DNA of 60,000 nt, from the NCBI RefSeq assembly GCF_910592395.1, contig NC_088312.1:5520001-5580000 (forward strand), read 5' to 3'. This stretch comes from Lineus longissimus. Taxonomy: Eukaryota; Nemertea; Pilidiophora; Heteronemertea; Lineidae. Shown here piece by piece: positions 1 to 14,400 of this stretch. The notes under the pieces are model-generated. The model had not been told where the DNA came from, made no database searches, and saw only the letters and a program-made list of their open reading frames with translations. A program made the translations under genes and the position numbers. Each line of letters starts with the position of its first letter. Positions within the stretch are counted from its first letter, which is position 1.

Positions 1-1750
1 AAAAAATCACAACAGTGATAAAAAATTACAAATATTCAGATGATGATGATGACGATGATGACTAAAATTAAAATCTCAAGAGTGAAAGCGGATTCACATA
101 AAGATATCAGTAATGTAAAAAAAATATATAATGGGATTTTAATCCAAGACCCTGTGACTGAACTCGGATGAAAATCAATCCAATTATTATGTTCCTGCCA
201 TATCAGTTTTCTGGCTCAATAACAACTATTCAACTCTCTAACTAGCACCAATGTCCCATCTACTTTCCCAAGCAAGCCATCAACTAGATGCCCAAATCTT
301 TTCCCAATCCATCAAAAGTTCAAATGTAAGCTAAGACTATACTACAAGTTGATTTTTAAAGGCAAGAAGCAGTGAGTAGGCGGCACTTATTGTAAAATTT
401 GAAAGCTGAACAGCAGCAAAAGGAAGTTTATTTGATGAGTTTATCAATGGTTTTTTCACTGTTTATATAGTTGTAGTATCAAAATACATGATCGTGATGC
501 CTATGCAATGTGAATGTATAGATACAAATGTTGTACAAAAGGCTGTAAAAATGAGATATATACAGTATGTACATAGCTGAAATAGGAAATAAATCTACAA
601 AACTAACCGGTATACAACTATGAAATATACAAAACTTATATGAATATGCAGATCTGGAGGAATAGAGGTGGATTAGGATATAGCTTGTGGTGTGCAGTTA
701 GTGCTGGGGGATCATTGTCGGGGCATTGCATAGTTTCAGCTCGATTTCGATAAATAAATAAAAGTATTATTACATAAAATAACTTGTTCTTCAACTCTAA
801 ACTCTGACACATAAGGATAGTATAGACCAGAGCTGCTCCTTAAATACAACACAATCTCATACAGCTCATTTTCAATCTTTTGGTCAAACATAAAATCAAA
901 TGATATTATACAACACCCTGTAGGACAATTTTACCGATCAAGAGATCCGACACCAATACCATGAACCTACCCTTTGCGAGTGCTATTGAATCCATCATCC
1001 ATGTTTAAACAAGGTGCAAGTTAGTTAAAAGAAAACAGAGAAATTTATGAGACATCATTAGCAAAACATCACACATTTTTAGCTCTAGCAATATAAAGAG
1101 AGATTTGTCACTGTCAGAAAGAAGCCCTGGATATCATACTCTGCCGAGGGCCTGAATGTGATTGTACAGGGCAAGCGGACAAGCGGAAACGTCAAACACT
1201 GTAAGCCGCGACATATTTAAAACATTGCTATGCCAATAAAACTTTATACAGAAGAGCCAATGCATTGAAACAAGGCAAAGAACACTGTCAGTTCACATTG
1301 GAGAGTTCAATGCAAAAGCTGCTAACGCCCTTTGAAAAAATATCAGATGATCATGGTAAAAAGAAGCTGGCAGTGCCCTGGATTCGATAATCTAAACGAC
1401 TTTCAATGCAAAAACAATTTGCAGCAGAAAACTCACATTAAAGACCTCATGCGCATTTATTAGCTTTTGCATCTGCTCTTCAAATTCGAATACAACGTAC
1501 ATGTAAAGACATAGATATCAAACATGCAAGATAAATAGGGAGGGGTATTCATGCCATTAAGGTGCAGGGATGACATGTATTTGTCAAATTGCCAGATCAA
1601 GTTGTGCGACCGGCAAATTCGAGGGGAGAAGAAAACACTGCAAAACAAAAGAAACAGGGCCGTATACAACTCTCGGGGTAGGGATTAGGCTCTCCGGGTG
1701 TGTAGAAACCACGAGAAACAAGAAATCAGCAATCCTGTAACAGCAATTAC
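1..1750. other. Non-coding stretch, probably a DNAH1 intron
   Basis: I see no exon of the neighbouring dynein gene here on either strand, and no other gene. The last visible dynein exon ends at 1751 with a good donor (AAG|gtaatt on the minus strand), so this stretch reads as the next intron. The residues expected after it in DNAH1 proteins (end of AAA6 and the C-terminal domain) are not encoded here in any frame I checked. Contents are AT-rich sequence, a short GAT repeat near the left edge and scattered 'acatgta' words. Confidence 0.6.
38..62. repeat. (GAT)n simple repeat
   Basis: Short run of GAT triplets with one GAC interruption, at the extreme left of the window. It lies outside any exon. 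Confidence 0.8.
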
Positions 1751-4700
1751 CTTTTCTCCGCAAGAGTTCAGGAAATCATCATTCAGACTCGAGTACGTCT
1801 TCAATAAGTTTGCCTTGATGCCCCTCGGTGGCTCCATTGTCAACTTGGAGCCGTTTTGCAGGATGAAGACGGGAAATTTAGGACTTGGCATACTGGTCAA
1901 CCAAAGGCGGAAGTCGCGGTGGACCTGTAAATAATCATAATCATAATGTAGCATGAGTTGCTGCTGCTATTGGATCTTGCAATGTTTAGAAGTTTTCGTC
2001 ACATGTGATGAATATTGCATGTTTCATGATAGAAATCAGTATCCTTTGACATCAGGCTCCTTTAGCAAACAGGCTATATTTTGTAATTTACCTTATCAGG
2101 ATCAATTTGTTCGACCAATCTTTCCAACATTGGCATGAAACTTGGCGCTAAATGACAGTTCTGGAAGAACACCCATTTGCCTCGCTCCATGGCACTTCTC
2201 ATCATTGCTTCAGCACGTGGACCCTGCAAGGAAACAATGGCAGTTTTTTAACTTGATTAACATTAAAATGACGTAAAAGTGCTGTACGTTGTCAAAGAGC
2301 TGATGAAATCTCTAAAAAATCTCATGAATTTTTTATTCGGTTTTCAAAAAAACTTTGTGCCTACCTGTCCCTGTCCAAGTGAGATGGAACTCAATTTCTT
2401 TGCAAATCTCAGCTCCTCAGCAAACTTGTATAAGTCAGCGGCAGGATCAGTTCCTGATGACAGGACAAAGATAAGTGGTGTTGTTGGGGACGAGTCTTTA
2501 TAGACAGCGCCCAAGTCTGCCGTCTGCGGCTCGATAAAGCGCTGACCCAAGTTCGCAGCAACAAACTCCTGCATGCCATTGGTGACCTTGTCGGACCGCA
2601 AGCCCTTCAACACAATGAGTTTCTGGAACATGTCCAGGTCATCATTCCAATTGCCTGGGAGCGGTTCTCTGAAAATGGAATATTTCCAAGGTTACGAATT
2701 AAGTTCCTCACTTCCAAATCTGTTTTTGCTTTTAGATTGAAAATTATTAGGAGATTTCAGCCTTTTCTTCTTCTTCAGATCCATGCAATTGACAGGGGAT
2801 AACATTCCCACCTGGCGCTGGAAAGTCCAGTTATTTCCAATAAAATCCACCTGAACTCAAATTCAGTTCGCAGGGGTATGCAACTTACAGATGAGGATCA
2901 GGACTGTCAAACAGCTTCTTGAATCCAGGCAGATGGTGCTTGAAATCCTCAGGGAAGTCGGCGAATGTTTTGAGGGCACCCATGGTCAGGATGTCTCCCC
3001 ATGACCGCTCTGAAAGCCACTCCGGGGCAGGGTTCTCGATATCTTTTGGCTTGACTGCACCACCAGCAAGCATGAAACGCCATTCGTCCTACAAGAGAAA
3101 TGGAAATGAGTTAAAATCCTGTGCCTGAAGAATTTAGGTTTTGTTCATCAGCAATAGAGCATAAACTGTGGAACAAGAAGAGGCTATTGAAATCTCCTCT
3201 ACCAGATGAGCCTTTAGCATTCAGAAAGGGACTACTTTCATATCAGTCCCAGGGGCAGATGGAGCAATGACTGCAGCATCACTCCCTCAGCGGCGGATCC
3301 TGGATGGGTGTTTGAAATGTATCTTCCCAACATGTTTATTCAGTCAGCAACTTCAAGTGTCACAGCCAATTTCAGAAGGTAGCTGAATCATGCCCCAACA
3401 TGTCAGTTTAAGTCAGGGCAGGGAAAGAGCTGGCCATCGCCAAGCACATCAGAATGGGCAACAATTCCACTGTGACACTGTAAATCAGCTTACCATATTA
3501 ATCTTGCCATCATGCATCATGATCCTGGTACTGAGCAGGAAGGAGAAAAGGAGTTTGTGTTTCTCAAACAGCGACCGGCAGACGTTGCTGTACAGACTGA
3601 ATGTGAAGTACTCGTTGATGTTCTTGATACGCTGCGTCAGGTTTTCTGTAAGTCAAAGCATAAATTTTATACACTCATACATTCGTAATGAAGACGTTAC
3701 GATATCTGTATCGCTTTTCTAAGACATATTAAAGTAGATAGATGGTCAACTGACTCATTCTACAAAATTTCTCAAATTTGTAAAAAAAAATGTGCATACC
3801 TGCTCTCTCAGCATTAGCAATGCCAGCCAAGAAGATACCAATGAACCACTCAAGAGAATACTGGTACATAGGGTCAATGCTAGCAAGATCAGCCACGCAG
3901 AAGAAGAGAATCTGGGTGTTGACGGCTACAGGAATGTACTTGCTACGTGTCTCATCAATGTCACGCTCCGTCTGCTCAGCAACTGCGACTTTAGCCTGGT
4001 AGGGAAAATGAACAGAATTCGAATCAAAATCTTGATTTGATTGACCAGCATCTTTTTACCAAACAATCACACTGCCTGCCGCTATTCGATTGTTGACTAA
4101 CAAAATTCAGCCATTTTTCCAACCCTCGAGTTGGGGCCTACAGTCTTGGTCGTCATCATTTGGAAACTTAGGCAGTGCTGCCTTCTAAATCTGATGAAAA
4201 ATTTGGAAAAAATTGAAAAAAACATTGCTTCGACAGAAAATATATTCCCCCCTCAAATTTAAATTTTGAGAAAACTTTTGCAGTGGAAGTCACTGGCATC
4301 TGACTGTGAAATCTGCTCATATCTTGGGTCTATGAGCATTTAACACTGACCTTGATTTCCAAAGACTTGACCTTGGAAGCTTCCAAGGTTGCAATCAGTT
4401 CCACATCATCTACAGGACTGCCTTCAGATGTGCTCAGCTTGTGGAGAATCTTGTCCTCGATCTCCTTCAGGTCTTGTTTCATCTTGGCATTGCTGACGAT
4501 CAATTGGTTCTTCGCCTCCTCCAAGTCTGGCCTCTCTTCTGCCACGGCGATACCCAACAACTGATCCTCAAGACCACTGAAAAAGTGAACAGAAAATGTA
4601 ATATTATTCTCACTTTCTGGTATTCCTGGTAACAACTTTTTTCTCTGAATTTTATAGCAGTAAACCTGCGGGAGTTAAGAGTTCCTACCTTGGTGAAAGA

Positions 4701-5467
4701 GTAAAGTTGACGAGAGTGACTTTAGTGGAGACCTCCGGTGTGTAGTGGGGGTTGGGCAGCTTGGTCGTGATGTAGAACTTGAAATCGTCATGGTATGGGA
4801 TGACGGCATCTCCAAGCTTGATCACAGTGCTACCAGACTGTTTGAATGTCTGCTTCAACAGGATTGGCTCCAGTGCGGGATCCAACTCCTCTCCTACGTT
4901 CTCCAGCAGGCACGGCTTACCAAACCTGACAGCATTCTCCAGACTTCTCAAGAAGTCACGGTCGGAGAGTTTGATTACATCAAGGCCATTCTCATGTTCC
5001 TAAAAACAAGACAGGCATGTTTATAGGCAGCAATCTTTGAGACTCTCATAGTATTCAATAACCTACAAACTTCCTATTAGACAAGATTACACAGGGAGTT
5101 TTAAAAGATAACACAGACATAACAGATGTCTATTTTTTTATTACAACACAAATTTTAATGAATTATCCATAAGCCCAAAATCTAGTCAGAAATTCTCAAA
5201 ATATGATGAAGATATACTTACCAAGTTCTTCACCCACTTGTTAGCTTGACCTTGAGGATCAATGAACAAAGGCCACCGCTGTGAGAACTGCACAATTACA
5301 CCATTTTCAACTGACAAGTTATCCTTGGGAAGACCAGCAATCTGCCAACTACGAATCTTAACTGGATCGCCCAGAGACCCAATGAGACTGGGGTCCTCTG
5401 TGTGGGGCACTTTATTCTCATCCAAGTCTGTGAACCAGGAGCCGCACAGGTTCAAACGGTATTCACC
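1751..5467 (-). CDS. DNAH1: DNAH1 segment: AAA5 and start of AAA6 (exons 52-60)
   Basis: Exons 5222-5467, 4689-4999, 4351-4576, 3800-3995, 3494-3645, 2889-3088, 2365-2668, 2092-2223 and 1751-1924. AAA5 motifs are [30 protein letters not shown] and [16 protein letters not shown]6 motifs include [52 protein letters not shown] and [18 protein letters not shown]. The coding region leaves the window after FLNSCGEK. Reading through the last donor gives a stop about 20 codons later, which I regard as intron rather than a real C-terminus. Confidence 0.94.
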
Positions 5468-8400
5468 CTGTTAAAAAGGGATAAGGAAATCAATCAAATA
5501 ACTCAAACATCCTTCCAACATACAGATTAAAGATGCCAAATTAAAGACGACTGCATGTCATGATGATGCCAAGTTATAGAACAGTTTCGAAAACCTAGCC
5601 ATAAATTTTGTGAGGGAGCTACTTACAGTGAATGGTCCAAGGTAGGCAATGTTTCCTGAAGCGATTAGGATGTCACCCATGATGTTCGTTACAAGGTAAT
5701 CAATGCGTTCAACGGATTCCTTCCATCTCTCCTTCTCATCCGCTAGACCACCAATCAGCTGCAAGAGAATTTGAAGAGCATGAAATGAATGCAAAACATT
5801 TCGTTTCAACGTTTCAGTTCTTTGACTAAGACCAGGTCAGTTTGTGTACAATATTTGTATGTGACCTGCACAAAATTGGCAATAAACAAGCCACACAGCT
5901 TTGCAATTAGACAAGATAGTGTGATGAAATTCAGCATAGGCCTACATGTATAAAGAGTGTTATATCAATGGATGCAAAATGACTGTTGAAATTAAAACGG
6001 CCAATTAGGACACTTTGATACAGGCCAATCTGGTCCAAATGGTCAATCAAATGATTCTCAGTAAAATCTCTCTAATAGCTGGCGGTTTTTACCTTATCAG
6101 CTCTGACAAGCCTCTGCTCACACTGCTCACACTTCCTCTCCAACTCCTCCTTCTTATTCACACAGTCATCATACTTCGCTTGCAATGTAGCAATACCCTC
6201 TTCAACTTCACGCAACTTGCCAACAGCCTCGTCCAAAATCTTCTGCGTCTCAGCCAACTCACTTTGAGCTTGACGCAATGCCTCTCTTTTCGGGGCAACG
6301 CCTTTTGCCACAAAGTGGTACTTGTGCATAGCTCTGGCCCACTGACAGATAGACGTACAAGCCTTGGAGACTTTAGCAATTGCAGCGGGCATGAATGCCT
6401 CGTTGTCGATGTATGGTTGGATCTTCTGGATGACGGTATCTGGGATGTTATCCTTGTCATATTTGAATAGACTCTCCAAGAACTTGCCGGGATCCTGGAG
6501 CAGGGCTTTTCCAACCTCCCAGTAGTCATCTTTCTTCTCACCGGGCTGGAAGAAAATTGGTGCAAAAGACCCCCATTAACGTTAAAAACAAGAGTAGCTT
6601 GGGATGAGACACCTCTTCCTAGCTGAGGCTGACAAGGAAGAGTCACCAGACAAATACTCCAATCAATACCAACCATCATAGCAAGTGCCCACATGAGCAA
6701 GCAGCAAATGGAGATGACATGCAGAATTCAGTATTACCTTGTCACCAGCTATCCTCTTTGGTTTCACACCCTTCATGATGGAGACGGCGTCAATGACCAA
6801 TCTGACACCATCTGGTGGACGCTGGAGGGCACGCACTTCAATCACATCATTCTTGTTCAAAGACTTCAGACTGGCAAGAGCAGCATCCTGAGAGAAACAA
6901 ACAATCATTTGAATACAAAATATCTAAAGAATGAGTGTACTAATCTCGGGTTAAATATACCAAAGTTTTATTTCCGAGTTTTCCTTCTCCATGACTGGTT
7001 GCCAACCAAAGGTGAGGTGGCGAGTCTCCCCAAACTGAACTGACACAAGACCACTTACCAAGGCAGGCAAAGCTTCATCCAAATCTTTCTGGGCATCATC
7101 AGCAATAGCTTGAGATTCCCGTGCCTTCAGTGTGGCTGCAGCCTCCTGCTTCTGCACAACCTCCTTGGTGGCTTCAGCTACAACCTGGAAACGCAGAAGA
7201 CCAGTTGACAACTTACTTTCATAATCATATGGTTTCTGACAGTCATTACCTTTTCTCACTTTGATATACTGCTTTATCTAAACCATCCTTGATATTTAGT
7301 CCCCACTTGCTCCACTAATAGGTGGTTTACTGACAACAACTCATAGCTCATTGCCTCACTATCACAGCCAGACAAAGGCAAATAGACTTTGTTGGTTTCA
7401 AACTTGCTATATTGAGTCATATGATAAGCCCTGAACAATTAAAGAAGTGTCATTTGTTCACTTTCAGCATTATCTTCACAGCACCAATCGGTCCAAAATG
7501 TGCCACCATAAGAAATTACATCAAATGTAATGAACATACCGTATCTTTAGCAATTTGCTCCATCGTTGCAATGGATTCTTGGACAGCATCTGCCAACATG
7601 GGTTTCATTGTCTCCAAATCCTCTTGAAGTTTCGCCACCTCGTCTGCCGTGGTAAGCAACTAGAACAGAGTAAAAACAAACATGAATTGAGGAGACTTTT
7701 CGCCATACCTGACCAAGGATGTGGAAACAACTGATGGAACATCCAAATAACAGTTGTCACAAACGATAAACCGAAAGTCCTAGAAGGTTCTTTGTGACAA
7801 ATCCTTGTTGGGAAATGTATAGTTTACTGCCTCTGATCTCACCTTATCAAGACCAGTCTTGGTTCTCTTCTTGGCACTGATCAGCTCCATCTTCTTCATC
7901 GTGATGAGTTTGGAGAATATACCTAGCAGCTCCAGGTAGCTCGTCGGTGTCACATAGTTGTGACGGGACAACTCGGACAAGAACTTCTCCGAGGCAGTTG
8001 TCACTGAATTGTGAATTTTCTCACACATAATCATCTGAAACGAACAGATTGAATGTTATTGAAAACCAGCTGAATCTATAGATGTTCTTGAAGAAAAAAG
8101 CCTTGAACACGTCCAGAGACAACACACGTGATGCTGCGATCTACTGAGTCTTTGCCTTCAGCTTCTTTCAAATTTGAGTGTAAATCAGACTCACCAGGCC
8201 TGTCATAGCTTCATCGCTGGCATCAAGATCAGGGATCTCATTGAGGAACCTCATGGCAACAGACTGCAAGGCGTCACTAGGCCAGTTACTGAACCAATCA
8301 ATTGTACAGCAGTTGACAAGGGCGGGAAACTGACGGAGGCGTGCACGGAAGATCTCACCGATAGGACTGGAAACAAGAAACAGAAAACTAAGAGCTATGT

Positions 8401-11400
8401 CCAGAGAAGAGAACTGATCATTAATATATCTCTTCAAACTGCATCACTCAGTGTATCTATAGTTAGCACAAGCAAAATATGTCATCTTTATTTAAACACT
8501 ATGCTAAGGGTGGTTCCTAGATGTTAATCAGTTTCAGGCTTTCTATGGTATCATTCATGGCAATGACATAATGCCATGCATAGCATCATGACATCACGAG
8601 ACCGTTATTAAATTTGGTCCTAGGTGGTAATGAATGATGCATCAGACATGCTTCATGGTTGTACGACATGTTGCAACTTGACACAATCCATTTGCAATAA
8701 ACAGCATTTCATCTTACCTCATAGTGATAACAGTGTGCAGATTGCTCCTGACACGCTTGGTGTATGCAGAGAAGAGATTAGTCTTGGTCGGCTGCAGACC
8801 GAGATCTTGGACTATTGGCTTCATGGTTGTGTAGATGTTGTCCAACTCATCGATAGCATAGATATTCGGCACATCACCAGCATTCAAAATATTGTTGATA
8901 TCTTCAAGGAAAGCTTCACTCTTAATCTGAAATGAAAATGGAAAATTTTGATGTAAGGTACTTCAAACAGCAATGGGTCTTTGCAAACACTTTGACGGGC
9001 AGCACACTATCAACCACTTGGTCACAATGAGAAGGCTCGCTATACAAATATTACTATGTTGCCATGTTACACGCATATTGGATACAGCAACATTAATGGG
9101 AAACAGAGATGCAAAAGGATTCAAGAGGATTCCTACCTGAGTGTCACTGAAGAGGAAGACCATGGACTTATTTTCCAGACCAGCCTTGAACATCAGCTGT
9201 TTCAAATCTTCACGCCACTCACTCATGCCATAGTTCTTGGCCAGTTCAACTTGGAAACAGTCATACTCGGCCCTGAAATGATCCAGACAAAGAATTAAGA
9301 AGAGACAATTGCGAGGAAAGACAGACATTTCTTAATATTCAGAAGTTGAAAACATACTTTAGGAAATTGGGGCCGTTAACAAAAGGTTCAAAGCGGACAA
9401 CAAATCTAATTGCTCAGTGCAGACAAGAGGCTCTGAGCAATAAGTTATCAGTGGATACTTACATGTAAGAGGCAAGCCTGGTTAAACTCTGTCGTCCACT
9501 GCCACCCATACCAAGTAAGAGGGCATTACCGAGCGGCTGCCTGATGACACGACTTATCCTACACACATGTCTGACGGCATCCATGAAGAGGACAAGTTTC
9601 ATCTGGGCTGTGTTCACCTGATTGTAATCGTCAAGGTAATCCTCCATCACCTTCACCATCTGGAGTAGAAGAAATTGAACAGTTTCAAATCATTTAGACA
9701 GTGGCAATACTTGGCGAAACAAGCTATCAGTAGCTCTGGATATCTTTAACAAAAGGTAACACTTTTCCAATGGGGAACAAGAAACAAAATCACAGACCAC
9801 CCACCTTTGCATGGTCGTCAATCTCAACGTAGAGTTTGTTGTCAACTGCAGCCACCATGAAGTCGCCATACAAGACAGGTTCCAGAGTCACAACCTCGGA
9901 GAACTCGGTCAAGAAGTCTGTCTTCATCTTCTCCTGCAGAAGACCCTTGAACCACATACGATCCTCGTCGTTCACGAGACGATCTTGGAAGACGCGGCAG
10001 TTCTCGTGGAACCAGAGGCGCAGGAGGTCATTCACACCCTGGAACCATGAAACAAATGGGCACGTATATAACATGAGTATGTGGTAATCTATCATGAAAT
10101 CAAGATATATTTATAGAAATCGCTCAAGGCAAATTTGACACAGAATTGACATAACAGCTTATAACAGACAACAAACAGGTGAGTATTTTCCTTTGAAGTT
10201 CAAGCTAATTCCCTTTCTTCATCTGACAGACCTTCATTCAATACATCTGCAGAATGTGTACTTACATTCAATTTGGTGATATCGGCCATGAGAATACCCT
10301 GGAAGACTTTTGATAAATCTCTCAAGTTGAACGTGTAGTGAGACTTGGCTGGAGTGGGCAAGAGCTGGGTGGTGATAGTGTCATACACACTGATACATGT
10401 TGAGACCATCTGACTACACTGCTCACGGATGTTGGAGTTTTGATCTGAAAAAGAATTAAATCATCAGCTTGAGGATTTGATCATGGAAAGTACCATTGTC
10501 AGTGTCTTCCCAACTTTGATATAGCAACATATGGCCACCATAGTAGCCAAATCGCCTCTTCAAGTTCAAGATGTACGTGTTGGCCCTTTTCTAGAGTGGT
10601 ACATCGTTGATTTTAACTATAACCTGATATCACATGCTATGTATCTCATACGACCAACGGAATACACTTAAGGGAGGGAAAGGGTGTTCCGGACCACCAG
10701 GATATCTTGGTATATAAAACTGTCTGTAAAGGAACTAATATATGACAACATCCTATTTGGTAAGACACTTTTGGCCAGGGTATGGGACATGGGGATGGGG
10801 TGGAGTGCGTTGGACTATCAAGGTAATTTCATCTGAATCAACCCAGGACCAAGGACATGCATTTTAGCAGAAAGGCAGGGGTATATCAAGGAGATTAATC
10901 CAACCTATAGTCAAGTCTTTCTCATTGTAATCTGAAACAATAAGAAATACCATATACAAATTACAAAGCTGACCATATGATTTCTGCTCCTAGCTGAACA
11001 CATCAATAACCATTCGGGCAAACCATGATCATAATAAAGGGTTGGTCCCCCAACTGTTCACACTAGACACCTCAAGACAACAAATTTGACCCTTCAGTCG
11101 GTTCCCCCTATCAACCACACATTTTCCAAATTCAAACTTCTCTCTCAATGATAACTCACCAATCCACGACTTGAGGATGGTTCCAAAGATCTTCTGTTTA
11201 CTCTCGTTCTCCATCTCAATGAATGCCACGTAGTTGAAATGTCTCATGAGACGTGATGTAACAGGGTTACGCCCACCACCAGGTGGCCCCATGGCACACA
11301 CAAAGTTCACATCAACAAGATGACGGAATTCACCTGGAGGTAAAAAAGAATGAAGTATAAAGAAGGATAGTTCTGATACACAGCCTGTCAATCAGGGACG

Positions 11401-14400
11401 AATTAAAACCGAGATGTTGTTGTTCCATTTCCTCACAATTCACAATCCTCTCATGCCTGTATTTTTGTACTTAAGGTAATTAGGAGTAGTAGAGTCATCA
11501 TCTAATGCCGCTGACTACTCAAAGTCCAAAGAAACAAGTAACCAATGACATGACTAACAAAGTTTACAGCAACTGAGTTTCTCTTACCGATCATTTTCCT
11601 GTCGTACCATCCCCTGAAGTCCATCCATTGCCTGATCAGCTCAATGGGAGGCTGGGCTCCATACACCTCAAGGGCGGGCATGTTCAGGTCATCAACGAAG
11701 AAGATGAAGTAGCGACCGAGAGGAGGGCCAAACACTCCCTTACGCCTGGAGAAGATAAAGAGGATTTTACAACACAACGCATTGGTCCACTGTCATCGAA
11801 GATGAAACGGGCCCTTCCTCACAAACGTAAAGGTGTAACTTCTTAGGGATACTGATACCATAATCAAACCAAACCAAGCATTGATACCCTGATATCTGGA
11901 TTCTAAATATTTTGAGATAAAGATATTTCTACCTTTTGTCAAGCTTGCCATCGATGAGATCCTGTGTCTGGTTGGCGCTTGTCTTGGCAGAGAAGGTCAT
12001 GAACTCTGGGATATACTCCTTGGGCATGTTCTTCGTCAGCTTATCACCAATGGTCAGAGACTTGCCAGTACCAGTGGGACCAATACACATCACCTGTGGG
12101 AAAAGATGTCGCATCATAAGATAAATCTATGCAGGTACTTCTCTTCCTCTTCAGGTTTCACTCCGTCTCAGATCAGGTGGTGACTGACGAGTACGTCACG
12201 AATGTCAGCTATTTTTTAGCCTTTGAGTCAAGTGTGGGAATGTATTAAACCCAACAAGTTATTCAGCTCCTCTAAAAAAACGATAGTAATCTGAAAGCTC
12301 ACTTTTTATTAACAGATTATCAAATACGCAAATACAAACCGTCTTATTATTGGTGAGCAGCATCTCGACAATGTGTGAACTCCTGATCGTGTCCATGGTC
12401 GGCACAATGATGTCAGAGAAACGCATGTCTGGTGCGATTGTGTACTCATCCATGCCATCCATCCAGCTGCCCCATTGGACCTAAAAAACACACAACAATT
12501 AATTCACTCATAAAAATCTCTCAAAAAAACTACATAGCTTGCTACATGTATGTATGTTTGTAATGAAATTTACAAAGCAGCCGATGACTTTTCATTCCAT
12601 CTGTTGCCTTTTTGTTAGCAAAGATCGTAAACATATTCATACAGAATTAGTCAATTAACTTAACAGGAAGTTACAAATATGAGAAATTTGCCGTAGATAA
12701 GCTCTCTTTCTGAACACATGTAGTTATTTTCTTCAATACCGCACAGTTTTATCCTGGGGCTCCAGACAAGGATATGTAGGCAAAGTGTGATAAGAATGAA
12801 CAAAATCAGAATTCAAGAATATTTCAACTGATCAGAATAACATAATGAAATCAACAACTAACAAAAAATCAAAAATAAAACTTCAAGAGCTTGACCTTTG
12901 ATTGATATTTGAATCAAATCCTCCATTCAAGAGAAAAGAGGTCGTAGTGTTAACTCAAGAAAAACAGGAATCAGATTCAAAAGGGGTGATATATACCAAC
13001 CTCACCACTCCAATCATCCTAGAAGGTGGACGAAAATCAGTAAGAATACAGCTACATGTAAGTCAGAGAGATTGATTGGAAAAGTTGGAAATTGTCCTTT
13101 GAGAGAACCAATGTTTATGCATCAGGATTAGGGTAAGGACAGTAGTGAAAATGCAGCTTGTATTTGGGATAGTGTAAAGGACAAACATGACACGACTTGG
13201 ACCATAACTGAGCATGAAGAAGTGCAATCAGTAAATGGAGTGTGGGTGAATTGCATCACATACTGGTTTCTTATCCTTATTTTCGCCCTCCTCTTCATCA
13301 TCATCAGAGCCAGGTCTGCTGATGCCCCCATCATCAAGACGATAGTCGTAGACTAGACCCTCATCAGGGAATGGCAGGTCCAACTGAAACAATGAAATAA
13401 TAATCATTATCATACATTTTTACGACATATTAACTCACTCTAATATGATTATAGGAATGTCCTTTTATTACAGATGTCCATATGCCAATATATTTAACCA
13501 TTTTGTGTAATCACAGCTTATAGGCATACCAATATCATCACATATAGTGGAATATGACCAACCTTAGCCTCCTTGCATTTCTTTCGAACAAAATCGCTGA
13601 ATTTTTTGCGGCCATCGTTGTCACAGGTGGCTCCCACTGTCCATACGAGAGAAAAAATGAACCATGCGTCGATCAGTTCAACAATCCTGGCAATCCTCTC
13701 CTCGGGAATCGGTTTCTCACCCTGGTGAATGAAAAGGGAAAACATGTCATGAAGCAAGGGAAAATTACAAGCTGAAACTTGCTTTTTCAGCTCAATGATA
13801 ATGTGGAAAGACAGGTTACTGATGTAGTGGCCACAACATTACATCCATGTGATTGCTTCCAAACTCACAAATTTCGTGCGAAACTATCAATTTCACAAAA
13901 CCTTTTGATCGGATCTTTTGCCCCTTTTACAGAGCTTATTCACAAACTCTCCTCATGTAAACAGCTGATATAAAGGACTATAGTTGAATAGATAGAACTC
14001 TGTATTGCTTCAATGAATCTATACCTAAACACAACAATTGAATGATCTATAACTTAAGTAATAGCAAGTGCGCAGAAGTCGAGACAACAACCAAGACAGA
14101 CGAAATCCTAGAGGTTCTCCACTCAATTCCTGCAAGTGGTATGGTAGAGATTGTGCACAAAAGTATCTTCAAAATCTTCATTGGAAGGTTGCATAAAAAT
14201 CTCTATCGAAACAAAATTTAAAGGAAACTAAGATCCTTCTGAAAACCAACTCTTTGCTACAGTGTGCATTAGTTTACCCTTCTTTTATCCCCGGTGGCAC
14301 TACGATTATTTGGTTTAACCTACGTGGAGACAAATACTTATATTATGAATAAAAGAAGAAGCAAGCCAGACAAGCAAAAAAAAAGGAGAGCATCCACTGG

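Noticed and set aside
1685-1750. Dynein reading frame continues past exon 60 to a stop, suggesting a short C-terminus
   Set aside because: A canonical donor lies at 1750-1745 and the extra residues do not resemble any dynein; DNAH1 should continue for about 330 residues.
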